This document shows, piece after piece, positions 43,431-53,885 of a DNA stretch of 64,000 nucleotides (position 1 is its first letter; each line of letters starts with the position of its first letter). The translations under genes were made by a program, and so were the position numbers. A model generated the notes under the pieces. The model was not told the DNA's origin. It did no database searches and was given only the letters and a program-made list of their open reading frames with translations. Source of the DNA: an uncultured Thiotrichaceae bacterium. Its GTDB lineage: Bacteria; Pseudomonadota; Gammaproteobacteria; Thiotrichales; Thiotrichaceae. The stretch lies in contig CACVAY010000139.1 of assembly GCA_902727985.1 (NCBI GenBank), positions 1 through 64,000 on the forward strand. Direction: 5' to 3'.

Positions 43431-43967
43431 ATGGCTGGACGTAGTAAAATTAGCTTCATCCTAATCTTGGTTTTAGGGGCCGCTCTAATGAGCGTATTTA
43501 ATGTAGGACTCAAAGCAACCAATACCACCGAATTTTGTACTTCTTGCCACAGCATGCAAACTAACCTCAATGAATTGAAAGAAACACCCCATTGGAGTAG
43601 CGCATCTGGTGTTCATGCAGGCTGTGCAGATTGTCACGTACCAAAAGCATTTATCCCTAAGATGAAGGCGAAGATATTAGCTGCGAAAGATGTGTACCAT
43701 GAAATCGCGGGCACAATTGACACCCCGGAAAAATACGAAAAACATCGCTGGGATATGGCTAGCCGAGTCTGGAAAAAAATGGAAGATAGCGATTCAAGAG
43801 AATGTCGTAGCTGCCATTCATTTGACCACATGGATCTTAGCGCACAAGATAAGTCTGCTAGAAAGCGCCATGGCAGAGCGGAAGAACAAGGTAAAACGTG
43901 CATTGATTGTCACAAAGGAGTCGCTCACGAAGAACCTGATGAGCCGGAAGAAGATGATAAGCATTAA
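43431..43967 (+). CDS. NapC/NirT-type tetraheme cytochrome c
   Basis: N-terminal TM anchor and four CxxCH motifs: CTSCH, CADCH, CRSCH, CIDCH. Confidence 0.92.
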   Translation: MAGRSKISFILILVLGAALMSVFNVGLKATNTTEFCTSCHSMQTNLNELKETPHWSSASGVHAGCADCHVPKAFIPKMKAKILAAKDVYHEIAGTIDTPEKYEKHRWDMASRVWKKMEDSDSRECRSCHSFDHMDLSAQDKSARKRHGRAEEQGKTCIDCHKGVAHEEPDEPEEDDKH

Positions 43968-44002
43968 TTTCAAATCTTTTAATCGTTATTAGGTCACACT
44001 AT

Positions 44003-44935
44003 ATGAAACTGGTAAAAATCATCCTTTTTTATTTAATGGTTACAGTGAGTGCATTTGCAGGGACAGATGATCAAAACCAGCAACTCAGAGAAGCCGCTGA
44101 AACGGGCAATACTGAAAAATTAAGTGCGTTAATTAAGCAAAAAGTTGATATACATTCATCTGATAAGTTTGGTAAGACAGCCTTAATGTATGCTGCTGAA
44201 GAAGGAAAAACAGAATCTGTCATTGTTCTGCTATCTCATGGCGCTAATGTTAATGCTAGAACCAAATATGGTTCCACGCCATTAATCTTCGCGGCTGAAA
44301 ATGGTCATTCTGCTGTCACCGCAATGCTTGTTGAGCTTGGTGCGAATGTTCACGACAGAACACGCGAAGGCTGGAATTCATTGATGATTGCCTCAAAAAA
44401 TGGCGATGATATCATTGTAGCCCAGTTGCTTGAATTTGGAGCAGATGTGCGCTCTTCTGATCGTAAGGGGAACTCTTCCCTGATGTATGCCATTGACGCG
44501 GGACATCCCAAAGTAGTACAAACACTGTTTCAATATAGTGACCTTGTTGCACCATGCTTACCAAACAAGAACGGCATGACTCCAATCATGGCAACTATAG
44601 ATAAAAAACAGAATGACATATTTAATTTATTGCTTCCTATCACGAAAAATCTAGACTTCGCAGATAAGTACGGGGCTACGGCTATACATTATGCTGCTGA
44701 AAGCAATAATCTGTCGGCATTAGAAGCTCTTGTAAAACATCAGGTGAATATCAACATTCAAGATGTAGATGGATCGACTCCCCTTATGAGTGCAGTTGAA
44801 GCGGGTCACGCTGACGCCATTTCCTTTTTGCTAGCAAATGGTGCTAAAAAAGACCTAAAAGATCTTAAAGAAAAAACAGCACAACAAATCGCTCAAGAAA
44901 AAGGTAAAGAAGAGATTATTAGCCTTTTAAAGTAA
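44003..44935 (+). CDS. Secreted ankyrin-repeat protein
   Basis: Signal peptide MKLVKIILFYLMVTVSAFA; multiple ankyrin repeats (TALMYAAEEGKTESVIVLLSHGANVNA...). Confidence 0.9.
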   Translation: MKLVKIILFYLMVTVSAFAGTDDQNQQLREAAETGNTEKLSALIKQKVDIHSSDKFGKTALMYAAEEGKTESVIVLLSHGANVNARTKYGSTPLIFAAENGHSAVTAMLVELGANVHDRTREGWNSLMIASKNGDDIIVAQLLEFGADVRSSDRKGNSSLMYAIDAGHPKVVQTLFQYSDLVAPCLPNKNGMTPIMATIDKKQNDIFNLLLPITKNLDFADKYGATAIHYAAESNNLSALEALVKHQVNINIQDVDGSTPLMSAVEAGHADAISFLLANGAKKDLKDLKEKTAQQIAQEKGKEEIISLLK

Positions 44936-45104
44936 GCCCATCCTCATCACAATTACATAGAAACCCAATATCCAACTAAACATCGATGTTGAGTTTTGCT
45001 ATTTGTTAACATCTAATCTCAATGCAATCTGCTATTAGGTATATTGCACAAACCTGCATATTTATTCAAAATACAGGCCGAATTTTCACAGGAGACAATT
45101 AATC

Positions 45105-46859
45105 ATGAGTGATCTTATCGAAGTCAAAGCTCCAGATATTGGCGACTTTTCTGAAGTTGAAATTATAGAAATTCTGGTAAACACTGGTGACATAATTAAA
45201 GCTGAGGATTCACTCATTACTGTTGAATCCGATAAAGCTTCGATGGAAATTCCTTCATCTGCTTCTGGAACGGTAAAAGAAATAAAAGTCAATTTGGGTG
45301 ATAAGATTAGCGAGGGAAGCGTTATTATCATGCTTGAAGAGTCGGCAGTTACCACTTCAACTGCACCAGAAAAACCTGAAGCAAGCGCTAGCTCAACTCA
45401 AAAAAATGATGCAACATCTGTGGCAACCGAATCTACAGGTGCAACCGACAAGCAGGCTCAAGTTGTCGTACTCGGCTCTGGCCCTGGCGGGTATACTGCT
45501 GCCTTTCGCGCTGCTGACTTAGGGCTCAATGTTATTCTTGTTGAGAAATTTGATGTCATTGGTGGTGTTTGCCTAAACGTTGGGTGCATCCCTTCTAAAG
45601 CATTATTACATACGGCTGAAGTCATCAACGAAGCAGCCGAATTTTCCGACCATGGTGTAACATTCTCACAACCAGAAATCGATATCGACAAACTTCGATC
45701 TCACAAAGAAGACGTGATTGGCAAACTTACGGGAGGACTTAAGCAACTTGCAAAACAACGTAAGGTCGAGATTCTCCACGGTTACGGCACATTCACTTCT
45801 GACCACTCCCTTTCAATTGTTGATAATGATGGCAGCACAATAAACCTTGGATTTGAACATTGTATTATTGCTGCGGGTTCACGTGTTACTAAGCTTCCTT
45901 TTATCCCATGGGATGATCCTCGAGTAATGGACTCAACAGATGCGCTAGAGCTGGAATCTATTCCTGAGCGTCTGTTGGTTGTTGGTGGCGGTATCATCGG
46001 TTTAGAGATGGCTACGGTTTACGACGCTCTTGGTTCAAACGTTACTATTGTTGAACTATCACCTGACTTAATTGCTGGAGCGGATAGAGACCTCATACGT
46101 CCTCTGGAACGACGCATTAAAAAGAAATATGAGAACATCTTTACCAATACCAAAGTAACAGCCATCACACCGACTGAGAAAGGCTTACTGTGTGACTTTG
46201 AAGGTGGAAAAAAAGTACCTGATCAAGATACTTTCGATAAGGTCCTCGTCTCTATCGGACGCTCACCAAACGGTAAGCTAATTGATGCTGAAAACGCTGG
46301 CGTCGCCGTCGATGATTGGGGGTTTATTGCGACTGATAAGCAAATGCGTACTAATGTGGAACATATCTATGCAATCGGAGACATCGTTGGACAACCGATG
46401 CTTGCGCATAAGGCTACTCACGAAGCAAAGGTTGCTGCAGAAGTCATAGCAGGACATAAAGCATACTTCGATGCTCGTACCATTCCTTCGGTTGCTTACA
46501 CGGATCCAGAAGTTGCCTGGATGGGTAAAACAGAGACAGAATGCAAAAACGAAAACATTGAATATGAAAAAGGCGCCTTCCCTTGGGCTGCAAGTGGTCG
46601 CTCATTATCTATCGGTCGAAATGAAGGCCTGACCAAGGTTCTTTTTGATAAAGAATCGGGCAAAATCATCGGTGCAGGCATTGTTGGAACCAATGCTGGC
46701 GAGCTTATCGCCGAGACTGTACTCGCCTTGGAAATGGGCGCAGACGCTGAAGATATTGGCTTAACCATTCACCCTCACCCTACACTTTCAGAAACACTTA
46801 ATTTTGCTTCTGAAGTTGCTGAAGGAACCTGCACCGATATCTATATACCAAAGAAATAA
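45105..46859 (+). CDS. lpdA: Dihydrolipoyl dehydrogenase with N-terminal lipoyl domain
   Basis: Lipoyl site [48 protein letters not shown] redox-active motif. Confidence 0.95.
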   Translation: MSDLIEVKAPDIGDFSEVEIIEILVNTGDIIKAEDSLITVESDKASMEIPSSASGTVKEIKVNLGDKISEGSVIIMLEESAVTTSTAPEKPEASASSTQKNDATSVATESTGATDKQAQVVVLGSGPGGYTAAFRAADLGLNVILVEKFDVIGGVCLNVGCIPSKALLHTAEVINEAAEFSDHGVTFSQPEIDIDKLRSHKEDVIGKLTGGLKQLAKQRKVEILHGYGTFTSDHSLSIVDNDGSTINLGFEHCIIAAGSRVTKLPFIPWDDPRVMDSTDALELESIPERLLVVGGGIIGLEMATVYDALGSNVTIVELSPDLIAGADRDLIRPLERRIKKKYENIFTNTKVTAITPTEKGLLCDFEGGKKVPDQDTFDKVLVSIGRSPNGKLIDAENAGVAVDDWGFIATDKQMRTNVEHIYAIGDIVGQPMLAHKATHEAKVAAEVIAGHKAYFDARTIPSVAYTDPEVAWMGKTETECKNENIEYEKGAFPWAASGRSLSIGRNEGLTKVLFDKESGKIIGAGIVGTNAGELIAETVLALEMGADAEDIGLTIHPHPTLSETLNFASEVAEGTCTDIYIPKK

Positions 46860-46907
46860 TTCTGAGCGAGTGGGGTAACAAAAGCACTACACCATATAGA
46901 GGAGGTT

Positions 46908-47732
46908 TCAATCATGCCATTCAGCTGGGTCTACCTGATAGTAGTTACGAAACACTTCAAACAACTCTGGATGCTGTTTTGCCAGAGCCTCTGGTTGTTC
47001 GAAGAAATGTTCCGTGACAACAGCAAAAAACTCGGCCGGGTTTGTTGCGCCATAACTATTCAACAAAGCTCTGTCTCCCGACCATGCCGCCTCTTGTAAT
47101 GATTCAAACTCCTTGCTTAATATAGTTGACCATTGCTCATAACGCCCTGCACTACCTAATATCGGTGCACCATTCACGGCACCATTTTCACCATCTAGCT
47201 GATGTGCAAACTCATGCAAGGTTACATTGTTACCATCATTCAAATCCCGATTACCTTCCACTACATTAGCCCAAGACAGAATCACTTTGCCATTACTCCA
47301 AGACTCACCACTCAATCCTCGTTCCTGAGTTGATACTAGCCCAGCTTCATCAGTCTCCTGACGTTCTACGCGAAAAGCATCGGGATAAATAATGATGTAT
47401 TTCAACTGGGGATATACACCTGTTTCTCGATTCAGTAACAACAGACAGGCATAAGCCGCAATAGTAACTCGCATCTCATCTGTTACGACCAGTCCATTGC
47501 TACCACTAAACTGCTTTTGATGAAGGAATTGCTTAATATTGCGTTCCAACTGCTCACGCAGTTCATTGGGCAAGCGTGAGTAGACTGGCAAATTGCGTCT
47601 CAGGATAAGCTGCCACTCTGCGATAAATGGCTTAGCGAGCGCTTTCTTTAAACGAAACCCAGACCAACTAAAAACGACTATCGCAACTATAATTAAAAAC
47701 GCCAAAACGAGACTGGCTTGCAAAGCGGACAT
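46908..47732 (-). CDS. mtfA: MtfA-family zinc-dependent peptidase
   Basis: NVTLHEFAHQLDGENG HExxH, PAEFFAVVTEHFFEQP. Confidence 0.9.
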   Translation of the reverse strand: MSALQASLVLAFLIIVAIVVFSWSGFRLKKALAKPFIAEWQLILRRNLPVYSRLPNELREQLERNIKQFLHQKQFSGSNGLVVTDEMRVTIAAYACLLLLNRETGVYPQLKYIIIYPDAFRVERQETDEAGLVSTQERGLSGESWSNGKVILSWANVVEGNRDLNDGNNVTLHEFAHQLDGENGAVNGAPILGSAGRYEQWSTILSKEFESLQEAAWSGDRALLNSYGATNPAEFFAVVTEHFFEQPEALAKQHPELFEVFRNYYQVDPAEWHD

Positions 47733-48014
47733 GGCCTTTCCTTTAAATTTAACTGAATGCTATTTTTCGATAAGTCTCATTAAGGCTATATCCAACATAG
47801 TCAGAGCAGCAATTCCCTGATCATTGTGAGCATGTTTTTCCATAAACTTTTCCTTAACCAATATCTGTCAAGATAAATATTATTATAATCAAAAACTTAT
47901 ATTTATTAGAAAATAATTACACAAGGGAAAGAATGTATAATTTTCGATATCTCATAGAAAAGAGATATAAAGGATATAGCGAAACTCGTTGTGCTCGAAG
48001 CATAGTTTCTTTCC

Positions 48015-48050
48015 AACCATTATGGACTAAAAGCCCATAATGGTTATTTT
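48015..48050 (-). terminator. Hairpin downstream of oadB, possible terminator
   Basis: aaccattatgg-N9-ccataatggtt stem. Confidence 0.5.
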
Positions 48051-48093
48051 AAGAACAACCACAAGTCACGCTACAGTAAGTCATTTACAAGAC

Positions 48094-49266
48094 TTACAGG
48101 TTTCCGACCATTGTAATCATAACGCCAGCAGCAATGGCCGAGCCAATGACACCCGCAACATTGGGCCCCATTGCATGCATAAGCAAGTGATTATGCGGAT
48201 TCGCTTCCATACCAATTTTATTAGAAACACGTGCCGCCATTGGCACCGCTGAAACCCCTGCTGATCCAATCAGTGGATTGATTGGGGTACTGGAGTACTT
48301 GTTCATGATTTTTGCCAAAATGACACCACTCGCTGTACCAATACAGAAAGCGACAGCACCTAATCCAAGTATGCCTAGCGTTTCCCAATTCAGGAATTTA
48401 TCAGCACTCATTTTGGAGCCAACTCCCAATCCAAGAAAAATGGTAACAATATTGATCAATGAGTTTTGCGCAGTAAAACTCAAGCGCTCTACTACGCCAG
48501 ATTCACGCATGAGATTACCGAAGATAAACATACCGATTAACGGTGCCGCACTGGGCAAGAATAATGCAACAAGTAACAACAGCAATAATGGAAATACAAT
48601 CTTCTCCGTTTTGCTCACTGGTCGCAATTGTTCCATTTTGATAGCGCGTTCTTCTGGAGATGTCAATGCGCGCATAATCGGCGGCTGGATGATCGGAACC
48701 AGTGCCATATAAGAATAGGCAGCTACGGCAACAGCCCCCAAGATTTCGGGAGAGAGCTTACTGGTAACGAAAATCGCGGTAGGGCCATCTGCTCCACCGA
48801 TGATACCGATAGAAGATGCATCTTGAATACTAAAATCAAAAATACCGAGCGCACTAAATGAAACCGCACCTAATACCGTCGCAAATATTCCGAATTGGGC
48901 CGCTGCACCTAAAAGTAATGTTTTAGGGTTCGCCAACAAAGGACCAAAATCCGTCATTGCCCCAACACCCATGAAGATAATCAGCGGGAACATACCTGAG
49001 GCAATTCCAATCTCATAGATGTAGTACATCATTCCGCCAGGGCTTGTCATATGTCCGGCGGCATCATAGATGGGCGCAGCATCAAGACCTGCACCTGGTA
49101 TATTGACCAGTAAAGTACCAACCGCAATCGGTACTAACAACAAAGGTTCAAATCCTTTCCTAATCGCCAAATATAATAAACCAAGGCCAACCAGCATCAT
49201 ACTGAATTGACCAACGCTTAACTGTGCTATCCCGGAACTTGTCCAGAGAGCTACTAACTGTTCCAT
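48094..49266 (-). CDS. oadB: Sodium ion-translocating decarboxylase subunit beta
   Basis: Hydrophobic 390 aa; [42 protein letters not shown]. Confidence 0.95.
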   Translation of the reverse strand: MEQLVALWTSSGIAQLSVGQFSMMLVGLGLLYLAIRKGFEPLLLVPIAVGTLLVNIPGAGLDAAPIYDAAGHMTSPGGMMYYIYEIGIASGMFPLIIFMGVGAMTDFGPLLANPKTLLLGAAAQFGIFATVLGAVSFSALGIFDFSIQDASSIGIIGGADGPTAIFVTSKLSPEILGAVAVAAYSYMALVPIIQPPIMRALTSPEERAIKMEQLRPVSKTEKIVFPLLLLLLVALFLPSAAPLIGMFIFGNLMRESGVVERLSFTAQNSLINIVTIFLGLGVGSKMSADKFLNWETLGILGLGAVAFCIGTASGVILAKIMNKYSSTPINPLIGSAGVSAVPMAARVSNKIGMEANPHNHLLMHAMGPNVAGVIGSAIAAGVMITMVGNL

Positions 49267-49278
49267 TGCTTCCGCTCC

Positions 49279-51090
49279 CTAATTTAACGTTACCAGACTA
49301 TCACCCTGATCTACCGTATCACCTTCCTTAATGAAGATGTCAGCTACCACTCCAGCTCTTGGAGATGCAATGGTAATTTCCATTTTCATGGCTTCAAGGA
49401 TAACGAGTGTTTCATCAGCAGCAACCTGTTGCCCCGGTTCTACAAGGATTTTATAAATATTGCCGACCATCGGTGATGGCACAGATTCTTCAGCACCTGA
49501 TATCGGTGCGCTTGAGGCTGTTGCCACTGGGGTAGAGCTAGTAGCACCCCCACCCATTGGAGCAACTCCTGTGATGTCTCCACCATTATTTACCGTGACA
49601 ACAAACTCTTCGCTATCAACTTTAACCGTATAAACTTCTTCGCCAGCATCATTGTGAACCAGCGCATTATCGTTACCTGTTGGAACTGGTTCAAACGCGC
49701 TTGGATTATTGCGATGCTTTAAGTAATTCAAACCCACTTGATTGAACAAAGCATAAGTCAGAACGTCATCAACGAGACCTTCTCCCTCAGTCAATTCAAT
49801 ATTATCAGCTACCGCTTTTTCGACTAACTCAGCCTCAAGCGCAGCCATTTCGTCTTCAATGTTATCAGCAGGACGACAGGTTATCAGCTCATCACCATCA
49901 AGGGCACGAGCTTGAAGATCAGGGTCTACAGGAGCGGGGGTCGCCCCATATTCACCACGTAATATACCCGTGGTTTCTTTCGTCACGGTATTGTAACGCC
50001 CGCCTCCTAATACATTAAGCACTGCTTGTGTACCAACGATTTGCGAAGTCGGGGTAACTAATGGGATATATCCCAAGTCTTTTCGTACCTTAGGTATTTC
50101 CGCCAGCACTTCATCCAGCCTGTCACCAGCACCTTGTTCACGAAGCTGGTTTTCCATATTTGTGAGCATGCCGCCAGGCACCTGTGCGACCAAAATACGC
50201 GAATCAATACCTAACAAAGATCCCTCAAACTTCGCGTATTTCTTTCGTACCTCTCTGAAATAAGCCGCAATATCTTCCATTGGCTCAAGTTTCAGCCCTG
50301 TGTCGTACTCAGTACCATCAAGGATAGAGACTACACTCTCTGTTGGAGAATGACCATAAGTCAGTGACATAGAAGAAATCGACGTATCAACAACATCCAC
50401 TCCAGCTTCAATACACTTGATCAAAGTGGTTGTCGACAGTCCTGTTGTCGCGTGACAATGTAAATGAATGGGTATATCTACGACTTTCTTTAGCTCAGTC
50501 ACAAGCTCATAGCCCGTATACGGCTGAAGTAGTCCTGCCATATCTTTGATACAGAGAGAGTCCGACCCCATATCTTCCAGACGGCGCGCCATATCTAACC
50601 ACATCTGAAGATCATGCACTGGGCTTAACGTATAAGACATCGTCCCTTGAGCATGCTTGTCAACGTCATTCACCGCTTTCAAGGCAGTTTCCATATTTCG
50701 GCAATCGTTCATTGCATCAAAAACACGGAAGACATCAACACCATTAATCGCGGCTCGCTCTACAAACTTGCTCACAACATCGTCAGCATAGTGTCGGTAA
50801 CCCAAGATGTTTTGCGCTCTGAAAAGCATTTGCTGTGGTGTCTTAGGCATCGCTGCTTTTAACTGTCGAATCCGATCCCACGGATCTTCCCCGAGGTAGC
50901 GAATACAGGAATCGAAAGTCGCTCCGCCCCATGTTTCAACAGACCAATAGCCAATATTATCAAGCTTTTCAGCAATCGGCAGCATGTCATCTAGACGTAA
51001 TCGCGTAGCAAATAAAGACTGGTGGGCATCACGCAACACAACATCAGTTATGCCAACAGACTTAGGGCTGGTTAAAGTATTCTTACTCAT
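49279..51090 (-). CDS. oadA: Oxaloacetate decarboxylase alpha subunit, biotinylated
   Basis: [20 protein letters not shown]-terminal biotinyl site [10 protein letters not shown]. Confidence 0.96.
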   Translation of the reverse strand: MSKNTLTSPKSVGITDVVLRDAHQSLFATRLRLDDMLPIAEKLDNIGYWSVETWGGATFDSCIRYLGEDPWDRIRQLKAAMPKTPQQMLFRAQNILGYRHYADDVVSKFVERAAINGVDVFRVFDAMNDCRNMETALKAVNDVDKHAQGTMSYTLSPVHDLQMWLDMARRLEDMGSDSLCIKDMAGLLQPYTGYELVTELKKVVDIPIHLHCHATTGLSTTTLIKCIEAGVDVVDTSISSMSLTYGHSPTESVVSILDGTEYDTGLKLEPMEDIAAYFREVRKKYAKFEGSLLGIDSRILVAQVPGGMLTNMENQLREQGAGDRLDEVLAEIPKVRKDLGYIPLVTPTSQIVGTQAVLNVLGGGRYNTVTKETTGILRGEYGATPAPVDPDLQARALDGDELITCRPADNIEDEMAALEAELVEKAVADNIELTEGEGLVDDVLTYALFNQVGLNYLKHRNNPSAFEPVPTGNDNALVHNDAGEEVYTVKVDSEEFVVTVNNGGDITGVAPMGGGATSSTPVATASSAPISGAEESVPSPMVGNIYKILVEPGQQVAADETLVILEAMKMEITIASPRAGVVADIFIKEGDTVDQGDSLVTLN

Positions 51091-51125
51091 AAAAATGGGA
51101 TCTCAATCTTGTTAACTAAGAAGCG

Positions 51126-51365
51126 TTAGCGCTGACGGTGCTGTGCAATAGCGTCTTTAATAATACGCAGCGTCTTTTCTGGCACCTGAGGTGGGATAGA
51201 CGTTGAAGGTTTTAACGCCTGTTCAACTGGCTTGTCTGGAAACCAGCGATTGATAACGGTAGACATTGCCCATGTGGCAACGACCAATAATGATAAAAAA
51301 ACGACGACTGTTCCCATGCCATACAGCATAAGATCAAAGCCTTGTTCTACTAATGGGCCACTCAT
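51126..51365 (-). CDS. oadG: Oxaloacetate decarboxylase gamma subunit
   Basis: 79 aa, single TM, upstream of oadA: LVEQGFDLMLYGMGTVVVFLSLLVVAT. Confidence 0.85.
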   Translation of the reverse strand: MSGPLVEQGFDLMLYGMGTVVVFLSLLVVATWAMSTVINRWFPDKPVEQALKPSTSIPPQVPEKTLRIIKDAIAQHRQR

Positions 51366-51526
51366 AATTTAATAGGGTTCCTTACAGCTCATAGATTGTT
51401 ATAAACTGTACCACAACTTGAGTTCCGTAAGCTTTCCATATATTGCTTTAATAGATACTATTGAAAAATACATAGGATTAACCTTGTCAACCATACATTC
51501 TGGTAGCTGACAAACGATGGGGACAA

Positions 51527-52006
51527 TCAATCGGTACTTCCCCCAAGTCGCTCTTTTGCAGTGCCTAGTTTATCACTGACTAACAAATGCTTCCCCACCT
51601 TCGCCAAACCAAAGCGAGGCATATTGTTATAAATACTTTCATGACATCCTTTTTTCACGAGATAAGTCTCATGCCAAATCCCCACATCGCCATTATTTGA
51701 CACCTTTTTATTGAAATCCGCCCATGCAGGTAAGTGCTCAGCCTCTCTATTCTTTGCATAGGCTTCCAAGTGTTCAAACGATTTCCAGTATTGCACCATG
51801 ATCGTTGTACGCCCTACCCATGATTCCTGACTGATCAACCCCATGTCAGGATTCTCATATAACTCTTTAATCATCTTTGGCATCGCCATTGATACAGGCA
51901 ACCATTTATGGACCTTCCACCATTTATTGATCCGCATCCCAATCAGGAAAACGACAAATTCCTCATCCATATCAGCAGTCATGCGTTGTTTCACGATAGC
52001 TACCAT
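51527..52006 (-). CDS. DUF4188-like protein
   Basis: MRINKWWKVHKWLPV...MVQYWKSFEHLEAYAKNREAEHLPAWADFNKK; RBS aaagga. Confidence 0.75.
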   Translation of the reverse strand: MVAIVKQRMTADMDEEFVVFLIGMRINKWWKVHKWLPVSMAMPKMIKELYENPDMGLISQESWVGRTTIMVQYWKSFEHLEAYAKNREAEHLPAWADFNKKVSNNGDVGIWHETYLVKKGCHESIYNNMPRFGLAKVGKHLLVSDKLGTAKERLGGSTD

Positions 52007-52030
52007 GATCTCATTCCTTTATTAGTTTTA

Positions 52031-52168
52031 GTTAAAGAAGCTCTGATTAAGTCTATTTTTTTGGAATCGGGACTTCAGCCCCGCCCTTCGTATTTTATTT
52101 TCAATATGTTAGGCGAAGCTAAAGCCTCGGTTCCAATATTGTTTGGACTCAATCAGAGGTTCCCTAAC
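52031..52168. mobile_element. MITE-like imperfect long inverted repeat (no coding capacity)
   Basis: Ends 52031-52053 and 52146-52168 match 19/23 as inverted repeats; inner arms 52061-52085 and 52112-52136 match 19/25. Confidence 0.6.
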
Positions 52169-52197
52169 GCTGTTAACCATTAATCCAAAACATGTTA

Positions 52198-52341
52198 TTA
52201 CAGCCCCGACAAGTAATTATCGAGTTGTGTTTTATATAACGCTATAAACTGATCCTTACCAAGAGGCAGTTTTCCTACCAAATACAGAGACACCAAGCCA
52301 TGACCAAATGCCCATGTTGCTGCAGCTAGCGGGTCTATCTT
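52198..52341 (-). pseudogene. Remnant of TetR/AcrR-type regulator C-terminal domain
   Basis: Frame reads KIDPLAAATWAFGHGLVSLYLVGKLPLGKDQFIALYKTQLDNYLSGL, resembling TetR WHG-type C-termini; no N-terminal HTH present. Confidence 0.6.
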
Positions 52342-52603
52342 CTGATAGCGTAAATATATACGCAGGTCTGATTGGTAGCAAACTAAAACCATTCACGTCC
52401 TGTTGCTCGGCAATCAACGTTTCCAGAGGTTTATTCAGCTTTAATTTACCCAATTGCTGTTTGATCTGCATTTCCCATAAACTGACAACACTAATAAACA
52501 AATCATTATGGGTATTTTCAAGCACCTCCAGCACAAGTGGAGAGAGTTTCTCAGGCTGAGAATCCCACCAAATAAATGCATGAGTATCAAGCAGATAATT
52601 CAC
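52256..52603 (-). pseudogene. Truncated PIN-domain (VapC-like) toxin
   Basis: NYLLDTHAFIWWDSQPEKLSP...LFISVVSLWEMQIKQQLGKLKLN...LLPIRPAYIFTLSE then out-of-frame sequence; C-terminal acidic motif (expected DPFDR-like) absent; GTG start overlaps antitoxin stop as GTGA. Confidence 0.7.
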
Positions 52604-52863
52604 GTTTTCCCTAACCAAAACTCATTATCTAATGGCTCATCAAAATCATCACTCATACTCATCACTCCTTGATGTAAGCCAGACTGCCGCTGTGGCGTTG
52701 CTTCAGAGCTAAGCGGAAGTTGTACATCAAAGGGCAAGCCCTTATGAAGCTCAACTTGCTTTAGGAAAATATTGATTGCTTGCGTGGTATTCATACCTAG
52801 CTGATTCAGGATTCTTTCGGCATTACCTTTCAGCTCAGGCTCGACTCGGGTTGTATTTGACAA
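52600..52863 (-). CDS. Antitoxin with RelB/DinJ-like N-terminus and Phd/VapB-like acidic tail
   Basis: NTTRVEPELKGNAERILNQLGMNTTQAINIFLKQVELHKGLPFDVQLP plus tail MSDDFDEPLDNEFWLGK; TTG start. Confidence 0.75.
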   Translation of the reverse strand: MSNTTRVEPELKGNAERILNQLGMNTTQAINIFLKQVELHKGLPFDVQLPLSSEATPQRQSGLHQGVMSMSDDFDEPLDNEFWLGKT

Positions 52864-52873
52864 TATCTAGCGT

Positions 52874-53015
52874 CTATGGTGACTTTTCTATCCCCTTAAT
52901 TCCTGCACGCCACCGTTTTGCAGTTTGTAGCTCCACCTTTAGAGAGTCTGCCAGCAGCATTTTCAGGACATGCTTACTCGATAAACCCCCTTGAGCCGGT
53001 GATGAGTACGCGCAT
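52874..53015 (-). pseudogene. Frameshifted N-terminal remnant of an NAD-dependent epimerase/dehydratase
   Basis: MRVLITGSRGFIE* then +1 frame KHVLKMLLADS...; matches the Rossmann start MRVLITGxxGFIGxHVL. Confidence 0.5.
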
Positions 53016-53381
53016 CTATCTATTTCTCTAATACTTTGATGCGCCCACTATCCGATAAATGTTTAACTGGGACTTCTTTTTTGATAATTCAGTATACGAC
53101 GTATGCTTCAAAATGATCATCTTAAACGCGCTATGCTTACGTACATCGATATTAAAGATGCCCATTGCGTGTAACATCAAAGCATGTGACACCACAATTT
53201 CATCCTACGCTAATATTGAAAATCACAATGATAAAACAGCACTTTTTTACTCGGAACTGCTCGTTCATTGCCTATAATGGAGCATTAGAATGATTTCTAT
53301 CTTCGATCAGAAAAATTGAAACCGCCCTAACAGGGTGAATAACACGCGCAACACTATAATTTCACAATCAGGCTCACTCAC

Positions 53382-53876
53382 ATGACGGTTTCACAAACAC
53401 AATTACAAACTCTTCTCCTGCCTCGATTGAAAGAGTCAGACATCATCTATCAGAAATTTAGGGCAATACATGCGCATATTGCCGAAGGATCCGAAGTAAT
53501 TACAACGATTATTGACGATAAAGTAGAAACTCAAAATATCGCAGAAGCGGGGGATTACATTGTAAAAAATCTTACTCGCTCTGAAGAAATGTATATTGTG
53601 CCAAAGGAAAAGTTTCCCAGACTTTATCAATTTTCGAAAAATATTGATGACTCTTGGGACGCATACATACCGAAAGGGCAAATTAAAGCTTTGGAGGTGA
53701 CTCCCCAAGTTCTATCACTACTTGAACAAACCTCCCCTTTTCTCATCCTTGCACCTTGGGGAGAAGAACAACAAGTTGAAATCCATGATTATTTGGTCAC
53801 GCCTCTTGCTAAACAAAATGAGATTTACAGAGTTGCACGCTCTGCATTCGGGGAAACCTATCAACCTATTACATGA
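53382..53876 (+). CDS. PGDYG-like domain protein upstream of patatin
   Basis: AGDYIVKNLTRSEEMYIVPKEKFPRLYQ segment; 164 aa. Confidence 0.6.
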   Translation: MTVSQTQLQTLLLPRLKESDIIYQKFRAIHAHIAEGSEVITTIIDDKVETQNIAEAGDYIVKNLTRSEEMYIVPKEKFPRLYQFSKNIDDSWDAYIPKGQIKALEVTPQVLSLLEQTSPFLILAPWGEEQQVEIHDYLVTPLAKQNEIYRVARSAFGETYQPIT

Positions 53877-53885
53877 ACAAGGACA

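Noticed and set aside
52874-52960. Sequence ggcgtgcaggaattaaggggata considered as a known transposase-associated repeat
   Set aside because: Resemblance is from memory only; needs BLASTN before any claim.
53059-53277. 72-aa plus-strand ORF before the PGDYG-like gene
   Set aside because: Low-information composition in a debris region; no supported product.
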